A stretch of DNA of 64,000 nt from Lachnoclostridium sp. UBA5725 (GCA_002419585.1 DIGJ01000037.1:1-64000); one strand, 5' to 3'; positions 50,941 to 60,880 are shown, counted from the first letter of the stretch. Notes: generated from the sequence alone by a model not told the origin. Made by a program: numbers and translations.

Positions 50941-52122
50941 ATGAAAAAAATTATTTTATTTAAAAATGGTGTGGAAACCTTAAGTTATTTTTCGCTACAA
51001 CTTGCAAGAAACTTTCTAAAAAATGGACATGACGTTTTTATATTCGATTTACTCGATGAAGAAAACTCCCTACATAAACTTATTTCTTTTTGTGAAAAGA
51101 ATAATACAATTCTTATAACCTTTAACTTTACTGGTATTTCAGGTGAAGATATTTTTATCGATAATGACAATCATCTTTTTTGGAATTCTTTTGAAATTCA
51201 ATGTATTAATATTGTTGTAGATCACCCTTTTTACTATCATGAACTATTGACGCATCGGCCTTTACGATATCACCAGATATCCATCGATCGTTTTCACGAA
51301 ACTTATATGCAACGGTTTTACCCAGAAATTTCATCGGTTGGTTTTTTGCCACTTGGCGGAACGAAAGTAAAGTCCCCTACTTTTCCAATTCCTTATGAGG
51401 ATAGAACGATTCCGATCCTCTTTACCGGTAACTATACTCCTCCGTCTACCTTTGAGAAGCATATTACGAGACTAGGTGATGACTATACGATATTTTACCG
51501 CTCGGTTATTGATACCTTGATTAAGGAGCCACATCACTCCATGGAAGAGGTATTTGAAACTGCTTTAAAACAAGAGATTGCCAACTTATCCGAGGATGGG
51601 TTAAAACAATGCATGGCTAACATGATATTTATTGATTTGTACGTCCGTTTCTATTTCCGTGGTGAGGTTGTGAAGACTTTGGTGGACAATGGTTTTCCTG
51701 TCCATGTCTTTGGTGGCGGCTGGGATTACCTTGATTGCAAACATCCAGAAAATTTGATCTACGGGGGCTCCCTTGATTCAAACGGATGCCTTGAAAAAAT
51801 GCTAGAAGCAAAGATTTCCTTAAATGTAATGCCATGGTTTAAGGATGGTGCTCATGACCGCATTTTTAATTCGATGCTAAATGGTTCTTTATGCCTTACG
51901 GATGGAAGTATTTATTTGGAGCAAGAATTTACGGATCAGACAGATATTTGTTTTTACTCTCTATCTGAATTGGATAAACTTCCAGGTATCGTAAATCACC
52001 TAATAAAAAATCCGGCCTCCATGAAATCGATCACAGAAGCCGGATATAAAAAATCAAAAGAATGTCATACTTGGAAACAGCGTGCCGAGGCACTCGAACC
52101 TATTATTTCGCATATTTCTTAA
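50941..52122 (+). CDS. CgeB-like glycosyltransferase family protein
   Basis: 393 aa, GT-B-like. The N-terminal half has the DUF3880 pattern (MKKIILFKNGVETLSYFSLQ.., VDHPFYYHELL, DRFHETYMQRFYP); the C-terminal half has VHVFGGGWDYLD and GAHDRIFNSMLNGSLCLTD typical of the glyco-trans-1-2 module in spore-maturation CgeB. The ATG at 50941 has only a weak GGGG upstream. It ends with a 20-base tail-to-tail overlap with pepT. Role unclear: spore surface or other glycan. Confidence 0.75.
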   Translation: MKKIILFKNGVETLSYFSLQLARNFLKNGHDVFIFDLLDEENSLHKLISFCEKNNTILITFNFTGISGEDIFIDNDNHLFWNSFEIQCINIVVDHPFYYHELLTHRPLRYHQISIDRFHETYMQRFYPEISSVGFLPLGGTKVKSPTFPIPYEDRTIPILFTGNYTPPSTFEKHITRLGDDYTIFYRSVIDTLIKEPHHSMEEVFETALKQEIANLSEDGLKQCMANMIFIDLYVRFYFRGEVVKTLVDNGFPVHVFGGGWDYLDCKHPENLIYGGSLDSNGCLEKMLEAKISLNVMPWFKDGAHDRIFNSMLNGSLCLTDGSIYLEQEFTDQTDICFYSLSELDKLPGIVNHLIKNPASMKSITEAGYKKSKECHTWKQRAEALEPIISHIS

Positions 52123-53320
52123 CAATACCAAGCATCAAATCCACCGATTTGTCCATACCTTCTACTGTTACATGCTCATACGGTCCATGGAACGCATAGC
52201 CCCCAGTACCAAGGTTTGGACAAGGAAGTCCCATAAAGCTCAGTCTGGCACCATCCGTTCCTCCTCGTTCTGGAACAAGTATCGGTTCGATTCCGATTTC
52301 TTTTGCAACTGCCACTGCATTGTCAACCAAATGCATGCATGGCTTTATCTTTTCTGCCATGTTCTGATACTGGTCACGTAATTTCAATACAACCGTACCT
52401 GCTCCGTATTTCTCATTCATTAACTTTTCGATATGCTGTAAGGTCAGTTTTCTAGCTGCAAATATCTCATTGCTATGATCTCTAACAATATATTGAAGGC
52501 TCGCCTTTTCTACCGTTCCTTGCATTTCACAAAGATGATAGAAGCCTTCATACTCTTCCGTATCTCTTGGTATTTCTCCAGATGGCAACATATTGTTGAT
52601 TTCCATTGCTAATAACTGTGCATTAATCATTTTGTTTTTTGCAGTTCCTGGGTGTACATTGAAGCCGTTTACTTCAAAGATAGCTTCACAAGCATTAAAA
52701 TTTTCAAAGCCTATTTCTCCCTCTTCGCCACCATCCATGGTATAAGCGAAATCTGCTCCAAACCCTTCTACATCAAAATGATCTGCTCCTGCCCCTACTT
52801 CTTCATCCGGTGTAAAAGCAATAGAAAGTTTACCATGTGGTACATTTTCCTTTTGTATACGTTCGATCATTGTCATGATTTCAGCGATGCCCGACTTGTC
52901 ATCGGAACCTAGAAGTGTCGTACCATCAGTAGTAATCAAGGTTCTTCCAACTAAATTTGCAAGGTGAGGAAAATTCTTGGTATCGAGTACACGACCACTG
53001 TTCCCAAGAACAATATCGCCTCCATCATAATTTTCAATCAATTGAGGATTAATATTTTCTCCACTAAAGTCTGGTGCAGTATCCATGTGTGCAATAAATC
53101 CAAGTTTTATCTTGTCTTCATAGCCTTTGGTAGCTGGAAGTGTTCCATATACGTAGCATTTATCATCGATTCTTGCATCCGCTATCCCAAGTTCCTTTAA
53201 TTCTGCCACTAATTGATTTCCCAGTTCAAACTGACATTTTGTAGTTGGTACGGTTTGACTTGTCGGGTCACTTTTCGTTGCTACTTTTACATAGCGAAGT
53301 AGTCTTTCATATGCTTTCAT
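52103..53320 (-). CDS. pepT: Peptidase T (tripeptide aminopeptidase)
   Basis: Zinc metallopeptidase of the M20 family that frees the N-terminal residue of tripeptides. 405 aa with AHMDTAPDF (first metal His and Asp, about residue 78), GSDDKSGIAEI, TPDEEVGAGAD (catalytic Glu), DGGEEGEIGFENFN and GGTDGARLSFMG. The C-terminal end overlaps the convergent glycosyltransferase by 20 bases. Confidence 0.95.
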   Translation of the reverse strand: MKAYERLLRYVKVATKSDPTSQTVPTTKCQFELGNQLVAELKELGIADARIDDKCYVYGTLPATKGYEDKIKLGFIAHMDTAPDFSGENINPQLIENYDGGDIVLGNSGRVLDTKNFPHLANLVGRTLITTDGTTLLGSDDKSGIAEIMTMIERIQKENVPHGKLSIAFTPDEEVGAGADHFDVEGFGADFAYTMDGGEEGEIGFENFNACEAIFEVNGFNVHPGTAKNKMINAQLLAMEINNMLPSGEIPRDTEEYEGFYHLCEMQGTVEKASLQYIVRDHSNEIFAARKLTLQHIEKLMNEKYGAGTVVLKLRDQYQNMAEKIKPCMHLVDNAVAVAKEIGIEPILVPERGGTDGARLSFMGLPCPNLGTGGYAFHGPYEHVTVEGMDKSVDLMLGIVKKYAK

Positions 53321-53384
53321 TTCTATTTCTCCATTCTGTACATGATTCTTCTCAATGTGAACGTTTTTTCTTTCTCACACTGTT

Positions 53385-53906
53385 TTAAACTCTTATTATA
53401 TAGTTTTCTTTTCTCGGTGCTGGATCAGGATATTCGCAGTTACGATATCCTAAAATGCAATTTCCGATTCCTTCATAATCGCCTTCAATTCCCCACTTAT
53501 TAAGAAGTGCTTTTCCTTCTTCACCTTCAAATACTTCTTTAGCACGATGAATCCAACAAGAATCTACTCCAATGGAATGTGCTGCATTTAAGAGATTTCC
53601 CATCACAAGACTTCCATCTTCCTTGTATGTCGTACGTGTCTTATCTGCCAAAACAACGATAACTGTTGGTGCTCCATAAAATGGATCACTGTCACTTCCC
53701 ATAACAGCTGCATTCAGGCTTGATAGCTTATCCCTTGTTTCTTTGTCCTGTACAACTACCACAATTGGAGACTGCCTTCCCCCTCCTGTTGGTGCATAGA
53801 TTCCAGCTTCAAGAATAGCCTCTAGTTCTTCTTTTTTAATCTGTTCTGATTTAAAATTCCGAATACTTCTTCGCTCTTTTAATAATTTTAATACTTCATT
53901 TTCCAT
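53385..53906 (-). CDS. Nitroreductase family protein
   Basis: FMN-dependent oxidoreductase of 173 aa. N-terminal RRSIRNFKSEQIKKEELEAILEAGIYAPTGG (about residues 12-42) is the flavin-binding opening of the family, and IGNCILGY sits near the end. The start at 53906 has AAGGAG nine to ten bases before; the frame reaches back a further seven codons. Physiological substrate unknown. It follows pepT's promoter side by 64 bases but is on the same strand. Confidence 0.88.
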   Translation of the reverse strand: MENEVLKLLKERRSIRNFKSEQIKKEELEAILEAGIYAPTGGGRQSPIVVVVQDKETRDKLSSLNAAVMGSDSDPFYGAPTVIVVLADKTRTTYKEDGSLVMGNLLNAAHSIGVDSCWIHRAKEVFEGEEGKALLNKWGIEGDYEGIGNCILGYRNCEYPDPAPRKENYIIRV

Positions 53907-54165
53907 AATCCGATGCTCCTTTATCATTTTTTACTGCTATTATTATAGCACTACCTGTTCTTATTTTCTACCAATTAAAGGAAGCTATACTATTATTATC
54001 TAATAATTGAATATTTTTTTCATTGAATGTAATATTCAAATTGTATAAAAATTTTTATAAAGTATTAGACATCTTATCTAACATATGATTTAATAAGTAT
54101 GGCTCGTCCAAATATTTCTATGGAACATAATTATTCGTAACATATCATAAGGAGGTATTTAAGTT

Positions 54166-55452
54166 ATGAACCTGCGTAATTGTATGATAGGGCAATCTGG
54201 TGGTCCAACTGCCGCCATCAACGCTTCTCTTGCCGGCGTGATATCAAAAGCTCTTGAATCGAATGCATTTGAACATGTATATGGTGCTATTAATGGTATT
54301 GAAGGCTTGCTTGAAAATCGATATCTTGACCTTACCACTCCATTTAAAGATCCAATCTTATTATCTAAATTAGCAAAAACTCCTGCTATGTATCTTGGCT
54401 CCTGCCGCTATAAACTTCCACAAATCCCAGAAAATGCGACTAACTTGACTGTTATAAAAGAATACGAACTCATTTTTTCTATTTTTAAAGAGCTTAACAT
54501 TACTGACTTTTTCTATATTGGTGGAAATGATTCCATGGATACCGTAATGAAGCTTTCAAAATATGCAAAACTGCACGGTTCACAAATTCATTTTATTGGC
54601 GTTCCAAAAACAATCGATAACGATTTAGACGGCACCGATCATACTCCAGGTTTTGGATCTGCTGCCAAATTTGTCGCAACCAGTATGTTAGAAATCATTC
54701 ACGATTCTATGATTTATAATACCAAATCCGTTACTATCGTTGAAGTAATGGGCCGAAATGCAGGCTGGCTGACCGCTGCGACCGCACTTTCTCGCTCCAA
54801 CCATCAAACATCTCCTGATTTAATCTATCTTCCTGAAGTTGTATTCGATATTCATCAATTCCTACAATCCATTGAAACTTTATTTAAAACAAGAAGAAAC
54901 ATTATCATAGCAGTATCCGAAGGGGTGCGTGACAAAAACGGCAATTTTTTAGAGGAAGAAGCCTTTTGTCAGGATGAAAACACAACTTTGTCTTCTTCCA
55001 AAACGGATGTATTCGGACATGTCATCCACGATGGAACGGGTAAAGTATTAGAAAATATCGTACGCAATAACTTTGGCTGTAAAACAAGAAGCATCGAGTT
55101 AAATGTGTTACAGCGATGTGCCATGCATATTGCTTCGAAAACAGATTTAGAGGAATCCTTTGAAGTTGGCGAAGCCGCTGTGTGCGCTTCCCTTTCTAGT
55201 AAATCTGGAGTGATGATTACCATGCAGCGTACACAGACACAGGAGGGTACTTACAAAATGCTTACGAGTTTAAAAGATATTAATCTTGTAGCCAATGTTG
55301 AAAAGAAAGTACCAATTGAATGGATTTCACCACAAAGAAATGATATTACCAAAGAACTCTACGATTATTTGTATCCTTTGGTGCAAGGTGAAGTACAGTT
55401 AGAATATAAAAATGGGGTTCCTGATTATATGGATATCCAGCATTTATTATGA
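54166..55452 (+). CDS. 6-phosphofructokinase, pyrophosphate-dependent type
   Basis: 428 aa. It interconverts fructose 6-phosphate and fructose 1,6-bisphosphate. The N-terminal IGQSGGPTAAINAS binds phosphate; YIGGNDSMDT (about residue 103-112) has Asp at the position that is Gly in ATP enzymes; PKTIDND has Lys where ATP enzymes have Gly, both marks of PPi-PFK. GTDHTPGFGSAAKF follows. The leading Asp of the usual GGDDS is Asn here. The ATG has a strong AAGGAGG. Use of PPi makes the step reversible and saves ATP. Confidence 0.88.
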   Translation: MNLRNCMIGQSGGPTAAINASLAGVISKALESNAFEHVYGAINGIEGLLENRYLDLTTPFKDPILLSKLAKTPAMYLGSCRYKLPQIPENATNLTVIKEYELIFSIFKELNITDFFYIGGNDSMDTVMKLSKYAKLHGSQIHFIGVPKTIDNDLDGTDHTPGFGSAAKFVATSMLEIIHDSMIYNTKSVTIVEVMGRNAGWLTAATALSRSNHQTSPDLIYLPEVVFDIHQFLQSIETLFKTRRNIIIAVSEGVRDKNGNFLEEEAFCQDENTTLSSSKTDVFGHVIHDGTGKVLENIVRNNFGCKTRSIELNVLQRCAMHIASKTDLEESFEVGEAAVCASLSSKSGVMITMQRTQTQEGTYKMLTSLKDINLVANVEKKVPIEWISPQRNDITKELYDYLYPLVQGEVQLEYKNGVPDYMDIQHLL

Positions 55453-55560
55453 ATAAATGGTCACGGATAATTGATTTCTTATTTTTATGTTACGCTATAG
55501 ATATCCCCCTATAAGGGATATCAAAAGGAGCATCTTACGAATGTTTGATGTGGTGATAGC

Positions 55561-56145
55561 ATGAGAAAAACATACAAATTATCGGTTTTCGAAGCAATTT
55601 TAGCCGTTGCTTTATATGCAATTAGTTCCCCTTTTTCCTAGCTACTATTACAAAAATGCTGCCAACGATGTTGGCAGCATTCTTATATCTAGGTGCAGGG
55701 ATTGGTATGTCATTTTTGGGAACTCGTAAAAAATCAAAGCAATCATATACCGAACAACACCTAACAAAAAAGGAATTCCCTTATGTGGTCGGTATGGTCT
55801 TTTTGGATGTTGCATCTCCGATTTTCTTAATGATCAGTTTAACCATGACCTCTGCCGCAAATGTCTCTCTGCTTAATAATTTTGAGATTGTTGCCACTAC
55901 TGTGATTGCCTTTCTTATTTTCAAGGAAGCAATCAGTAAACAATTGTGCATTGCAATTGGATTGATTACATTATCAAGTATTATTTTATCTTTTGAAGAT
56001 TTAAGCAGTTTCTCATTTTCACTTGGGTCACTGTTTGTACTTCTAGCTTGTATTTGCTGGAGTTTTGAAAATAACTGTACAAGAATGTTTAGCCTTACTT
56101 ATTATGATGGCAGGTGCATATTTGACTTCTTTTGATAAAACCTAA
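55561..56145 (+). pseudogene. Broken DMT-superfamily transporter gene
   Basis: Original N terminus MRKTYKLSVFEAILAVALYA at 55561, then a nonsense TAG near 55639 (most likely AAG originally), then a lost A in CAAAAATG that shifts the frame, after which LPTMLAAFLYLGAGIGMSFLG.. continues to ..ACICWSFENNCTR. From 56089 the sequence jumps to LALLIMMAGAYLTSFDKT, the usual C-terminal segment, so the middle of the second EamA repeat is deleted. Three independent lesions make it certain that the gene is inactive. Confidence 0.88.
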
Positions 56146-56178
56146 TATTTTACAGCAAATCAGCTTGATGATAGTGGC

Positions 56179-57207
56179 TTAACGTTCCATTTCCGAGACT
56201 TTTCCACTAGCATTATGATCTCTAATGATGGAATCAATTTCTTTTATTTGCAGAGAAGTCATATCCCCTGGTATTGTATTCTTTACGGCACCAGATGCAT
56301 TCCCATACTGTAATGCTTTCTTGCAGTCCATGCCGTTTGCCAAAAGCCCAAACAGTACACCTGCAATATAAGCATCTCCACTACCAATACGATCAACCAC
56401 TTCAATATTTCGATATGGTTCTTCTTCATAAAATGTGTCAGTTTCGTTTTCATAGATAATAGACCCAAAGGTATGTACCTTTGGACTATGCACAATGCGT
56501 TGAGTAGACGCAATAATTGGAATTTCGTAATCCTTTGCAAAGCTCTTCATAATTTCTTTAATGGTTCCTTCTTTATGAAAAGTAAGTCTGGCCGTATCCT
56601 CTGAGCAGAAAAACACATCAATCAACGGTAATATATCTTCAATACATTTTTTTGCTTCATCTCCGCTCCATAGATTAGATCTGAAATTTACATCAAAAGA
56701 AATGAGTGTTCCACTCTCTTTGAAGCGTTTCATCATTTTAATTGCTGTTTCTCTACAAGTTTTACCCAATCCTAATGTAATCCCCGTTGTATGAAAACAA
56801 CTGGAAGATTTGAACATAGTCTCATCGAAATCGTCACAATCAATCTTATGAATGGATGTAAAAAGTCTATCATATACAATACTCGGTTTTCGTGGATATG
56901 CTCCATTTTCATAGTAGTAGAGCCCAAGTCTTGCTTCCTTCGCTTTGTCATCCACCAGATAATCATCACTGACTCCAACAAATCTCACTCTGTTTTTTGC
57001 GTAGATCCCTAAATTATTTGCTGGTAATTTCGAAATAATGCCAGTTCTAAGACCAAGTAAAGCAGCACCTGATACTACGTTGAGCTCCGCACCTCCGACT
57101 TGCTTTTGAAAAATCTCACCCCCAACAATTCGTTCATTGTTGGGCGGAGACAATCTTAATAAAACTTCTCCTAACGCTAATATGTCAAAACTTCTATTTT
57201 CCTCCAT
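56179..57207 (-). CDS. PfkB-family sugar kinase, probable 2-dehydro-3-deoxygluconokinase
   Basis: 342 aa ribokinase-fold kinase. LGEVLLRLSPPNNERIV and VGGAELNVVSGAALLG are the substrate-side motifs of KdgK; DRIGSGDAYIAGVL (about residues 278-291) is the PfkB signature with the catalytic Asp. It would phosphorylate KDG to KDPG, the substrate of the aldolase encoded two genes upstream. A hairpin separates it from the other kinase, and its sequence is clearly different, so it is not a recent duplicate. Confidence 0.82.
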   Translation of the reverse strand: MEENRSFDILALGEVLLRLSPPNNERIVGGEIFQKQVGGAELNVVSGAALLGLRTGIISKLPANNLGIYAKNRVRFVGVSDDYLVDDKAKEARLGLYYYENGAYPRKPSIVYDRLFTSIHKIDCDDFDETMFKSSSCFHTTGITLGLGKTCRETAIKMMKRFKESGTLISFDVNFRSNLWSGDEAKKCIEDILPLIDVFFCSEDTARLTFHKEGTIKEIMKSFAKDYEIPIIASTQRIVHSPKVHTFGSIIYENETDTFYEEEPYRNIEVVDRIGSGDAYIAGVLFGLLANGMDCKKALQYGNASGAVKNTIPGDMTSLQIKEIDSIIRDHNASGKVSEMER

Positions 57208-57254
57208 ACCGCTCCTATCTGCGAAAAATACGCTTTCTTATTATTAATAAAAGA

Positions 57255-57272
57255 CGCCACGTTTAAGTGGCG
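57255..57272 (-). terminator. Weak terminator between the two kinase genes
   Basis: CGCCAC / GTGGCG stem with a six-base loop; on the minus strand TCTTTTATTAATAA follows. It may reduce expression of the second kinase. Confidence 0.55.
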
Positions 57273-57315
57273 CTTTCTTTAGGAGTATATCCCCTTGGCA
57301 AAAGTGGATATCTAT

Positions 57316-58341
57316 TTATCGTTGGACACGGCCTGAACCATTGCCTTGTGCAAGTTTTGAAACCTCGTCCATTGATACCATATTAAAGTCTCCTTCGATG
57401 GAGTGTTTTAAACAAGAGGCTGCAACAGCAAACTCAATTGTTTCTTGTGCCCCATATCCGGATAATGATGCAGCTATAAGGCCTCCGCCAAAGCTGTCTC
57501 CACCACCAACCCGGTCAACAATATGCATCTTGTATTTTTTGCTAAAGAAATAATCTGTTCCATCATATAGCATTGCAGACCAGTCATTATCGTTTGCTGA
57601 AATGGATTCTCTTAATGTAATTGCAACTTTTGTAAATCCAAAACGATTCATAAGCTGCTTTGCAACATCTTTGTAACCTTCATGATTTACAGTTCCGCTA
57701 TTCACATCTGTATTTGCTGCACTAATTCCAAATACATCAGCGGCATCTTCTTCATTTGCAATACATACATCCACAAACTTGCAGAGTTCTCCCATAACCT
57801 GACCCGCTTTTACCTTTGACCATAATTTATTTCTATAATTTAAATCACAGGATATGGTAACTCCTGCTTTTTTTGCAGCTTTACATGCTTCTAAACAGAT
57901 TGCTGCTACCTCATCATTAAGAGCTGGCGTAATTCCGGTAAAATGGAACCAATCCACTCCATCAAAAATTTCTTCCCAATTAAAATCGCTTACTTTTGCA
58001 GTAGCAATAGAAGATCCTGCCCTATCATAAATAACTTTAGAAGGTCTTTGAGAAGCACCTTTCTCCAGATAATAGATTCCAACTCGGTCTCCTCCTCTTG
58101 CAATATGAGTAGTATCTACTCCATATTTTCGAAGAGAGTTTACTGCAGCCTGACCTATCTCATGTTTTGGAAGTTTAGTCACAAATTTTGCATCAAAACC
58201 ATAATTTGCAAGAGAGACTGAAACATTTGCTTCACCTCCGCCATAAGTTGCTCCGAATGTTTCCGCCTGCACAAATCGATAGTATCCTTCTGGTGCAAGA
58301 CGTAACATAATTTCTCCAAATGTAATAACTTTCTTTGCCAT
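57316..58341 (-). CDS. kdgK: 2-dehydro-3-deoxygluconokinase (PfkB family)
   Basis: 341 aa. TFGEIMLRLAPEGYYRFVQAETFGATYGGGEANVSVSLA (residues 5-43) is the KdgK opening; the signature DRVGGGDSFGGGLIAASL carries the catalytic Asp. It starts 37 bases past the aldolase gene and has a GGAGG site, so it is expressed with it. This gives ATP + KDG to KDPG in hexuronate breakdown. Confidence 0.88.
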   Translation of the reverse strand: MAKKVITFGEIMLRLAPEGYYRFVQAETFGATYGGGEANVSVSLANYGFDAKFVTKLPKHEIGQAAVNSLRKYGVDTTHIARGGDRVGIYYLEKGASQRPSKVIYDRAGSSIATAKVSDFNWEEIFDGVDWFHFTGITPALNDEVAAICLEACKAAKKAGVTISCDLNYRNKLWSKVKAGQVMGELCKFVDVCIANEEDAADVFGISAANTDVNSGTVNHEGYKDVAKQLMNRFGFTKVAITLRESISANDNDWSAMLYDGTDYFFSKKYKMHIVDRVGGGDSFGGGLIAASLSGYGAQETIEFAVAASCLKHSIEGDFNMVSMDEVSKLAQGNGSGRVQR

Positions 58342-58377
58342 GTCCTTCCTCCAATATACAGATTAAATTTTTTTAAA

Positions 58378-59337
58378 TTATTTTCGTACTAGATGTAGTG
58401 CAAATCCACTAATTTCATTTTTTAGATAAACTGCTTTTATAAAATCATCCTGATATTTTACAGTCTGCATATCAAATTCATAGCCCTGACTCTCTAAGAA
58501 ATTCATAGCGCGCTCTACACTATTTGTTCCAACGGCAATATGTCCCTTGCATCCTAAATAAGGACTTTTCATTGCTTCCAATACATTTCCTGCAAATATT
58601 GAGCTACTTCCCTCTTTTACGTTCAATCCAAACATTGCTCCAAATAAACCTGCTGTATCCTTTGCTTCTACTTCATTCTCGCAGTTAATTCCAACGTGCA
58701 TTAATTCAAACCCTAGCATTGTCATTACTGCTTCTTTGGTCAATTCTTTAATCTTATCGAAATCTCCAGATTTCACAAGGTCATTACTTACCATCCAGCT
58801 TCCACCACAAGCTAGTATTTTAGGAAATGCAAGATATTCATTGATATTTTTTACACTGATTCCACCAGTTGGCATAAATTTCATTGTAGTATATGGCGCC
58901 GCCATAGACTGAATCATTTTCAATCCACCAGCAGCTTCCGCTGGGAAGAACTTAACTACTTCCAGTCCTAATTCAAGGGCCTGTTCAATATCACTTGGAT
59001 TGGAAGTACCTGGAGTAACTGGAATATTTTTGTCAATGCAGTATTTTACAATTTTAGGATTCAAACCAGGACTAACGATAAATTTTGCTCCTGCGTTTAC
59101 TGCGCGATCCACTTGTTCAATCGTTAATACGGTTCCTGCTCCCACTAACATCTTCGGATAATTTTCAACCATAATTCTTATCGACTCTTCAGCGGCATCT
59201 GTACGAAATGTCACTTCAGCACATGGGAGTCCTCCTTCACACAACGCTTTTGCAAGGGGTTTAGCATCATTTGCATCATTTAATACTACAACTGGTACAA
59301 TACCAATTTTATTTATCTTTTCTAATACTTCGTTCAT
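58378..59337 (-). CDS. eda: KDPG aldolase fused to a C-terminal VOC domain
   Basis: 319 aa. Residues 1 to about 205 are a full KHG/KDPG aldolase: IVPVVVLNDANDAKPLAKAL, AEVTFRT, GAGTVL, FIVSPG, PVTPGTSNPSDIEQALELG, VKFFPAEAAGG (Schiff-base Lys) and PTGGIS. Residues about 213-319 form an extra vicinal-oxygen-chelate (glyoxalase/bleomycin-resistance type) domain with LMHVGINCENEVEAKD and HIAVGTNSVERAMNFL. The typical stand-alone aldolase is about 210 aa. The added domain's role is not known; it may bind metal or ligand. Confidence 0.9.
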   Translation of the reverse strand: MNEVLEKINKIGIVPVVVLNDANDAKPLAKALCEGGLPCAEVTFRTDAAEESIRIMVENYPKMLVGAGTVLTIEQVDRAVNAGAKFIVSPGLNPKIVKYCIDKNIPVTPGTSNPSDIEQALELGLEVVKFFPAEAAGGLKMIQSMAAPYTTMKFMPTGGISVKNINEYLAFPKILACGGSWMVSNDLVKSGDFDKIKELTKEAVMTMLGFELMHVGINCENEVEAKDTAGLFGAMFGLNVKEGSSSIFAGNVLEAMKSPYLGCKGHIAVGTNSVERAMNFLESQGYEFDMQTVKYQDDFIKAVYLKNEISGFALHLVRK

Positions 59338-59398
59338 TATTTTCTCTCCTAGCTTCTTGTTATCTTCAATGACTGTAGCTATTTTTTCAGTTATTTAA

Positions 59399-60880
59399 CT
59401 ATAAAGTTACACCCTGTTTAAATATTGCCATGTCATGAAATCCTGCATTTTCAGCCTTGACCTTTTTACCGGATGCTACTTCTAAAACATACGCAAACAA
59501 TTGATTCGAAAGTTCTTCTTTCGTCATATCCTCAATCATTTTCCCTGCATTAAAATCAATCCAACTACTCTTATATTCAGAAATATTTGTATTACTCGAA
59601 ATTTTTATTGTAGGTACCGGAGATGCAAACGGAGTTCCTCTTCCTGTAGTAAAAAGAACAATGTGAGCACCAGCAACCGCTAGGGCAGTCGAAGCCACAA
59701 GATCATTTCCTGGTGCACTAAGAAGATTAAGCCCCTTTTGGGACACCGTCTCACCATAAGCGAGGACTCCCTTTATTGACGCACTCCCTGACTTTTGTGT
59801 ACACCCCAAAGATTTATCTTCTAATGTAGAAATACCTCCCTTTTTGTTTCCCGGAGAAGGATTATCATAAATTGTTTGATTGTGGCTTGTATAATAGTTC
59901 TTAAAATCATTGATTAAGCTTACAGTCTTATCAAATAATTCTTTTGTTTCGCAACGATTCATTAACAAAGTTTCCGCCCCAAACATTTCAGGAACTTCAG
60001 TTAATATGGTAGTTCCACCCTTTGCAATTAAAAGATCAGAAAAACTTCCAACAATCGGATTTGCAGTGATTCCAGATAAACCATCAGAACCTCCGCACTT
60101 CATTCCAATAATCAGCTCGCTTGCATCAATTTTCTCTCTGGAAAAAGATGCGGCATAAGTCGCTAATTCTTCTAATAGTTTCATTCCCTCTTCCATTTCA
60201 TCATGCACATCTTGGCACTGGAGAAATTTAACTCGATTTGGATCGTACTCACCTATGTATTCCTTTAAGACAGAAATATTACTATTCTCACAACCTAATC
60301 CAAGTACTAGTACGCCTCCCGCATTTGGATGCTGAATCATATCTGCTAATACAACTCTTGTATGTTCCTGATCATCACCCATCTGTGAGCATCCATACGG
60401 ATGTGTGAATGCTACAATCTCTTCCACTGATCCTTGCACCAACTCTTTTCCCTTTTTTTCAAGGCTTTGAGCAATGGAATTAACACAGCCAACCGTCGGA
60501 ATTATCCATATTTCATTTCGAACTCCAGCTTTTCCATCTTTTCTTCGATAACCATCAAAAAAGGAATGCTCCATCTCTTCCACGTTTACTTTTATAGGCT
60601 CGTAAGAGTATTCAATCAAATCACCCAGTGCTGTATTTAGATTATGAACGTGAACCAATTCTCCGGCTTGTATTTTACTCTTGGCATAGCCAATACGAAA
60701 TCCATATTTTATAACTTCCGCACCTGCTGGTATATCTTCAATTGCAAACTTATGGCCCTGGGGAATATTTTCTAAAAGAGATACTTCTTTCTTGTCTAAC
60801 TGGATCCGCTCAGTGCTATTCAACGGTTGCAATGCCACCGCAATATTATCTTTTCTATTGATTTTAACAAATTCCTGCAT
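59399..60880 (-). CDS. uxaA: Altronate dehydratase
   Basis: Dehydrates D-altronate to 2-keto-3-deoxygluconate. 493 aa: an N-terminal SAF-like domain (residues 1 to about 100, KFAIEDIPAGAEVIKYG), then the catalytic UxaA part starting GYRRKDGKAGVRNEIWIIPTVGCVN with CGGSDGLSGITANP and TTGRGTPFASPVPTIKI. It lies 21 bases after uxaB. Confidence 0.94.
   Translation of the reverse strand: MQEFVKINRKDNIAVALQPLNSTERIQLDKKEVSLLENIPQGHKFAIEDIPAGAEVIKYGFRIGYAKSKIQAGELVHVHNLNTALGDLIEYSYEPIKVNVEEMEHSFFDGYRRKDGKAGVRNEIWIIPTVGCVNSIAQSLEKKGKELVQGSVEEIVAFTHPYGCSQMGDDQEHTRVVLADMIQHPNAGGVLVLGLGCENSNISVLKEYIGEYDPNRVKFLQCQDVHDEMEEGMKLLEELATYAASFSREKIDASELIIGMKCGGSDGLSGITANPIVGSFSDLLIAKGGTTILTEVPEMFGAETLLMNRCETKELFDKTVSLINDFKNYYTSHNQTIYDNPSPGNKKGGISTLEDKSLGCTQKSGSASIKGVLAYGETVSQKGLNLLSAPGNDLVASTALAVAGAHIVLFTTGRGTPFASPVPTIKISSNTNISEYKSSWIDFNAGKMIEDMTKEELSNQLFAYVLEVASGKKVKAENAGFHDMAIFKQGVTL

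Noticed and set aside
55500..55522. Hairpin GATATCCC/GGGATATC as a terminator for the phosphofructokinase gene
   Set aside because: The stem is only 8 bp and the tail is AAAA rather than a T tract on the plus strand, so it is not listed as a terminator.
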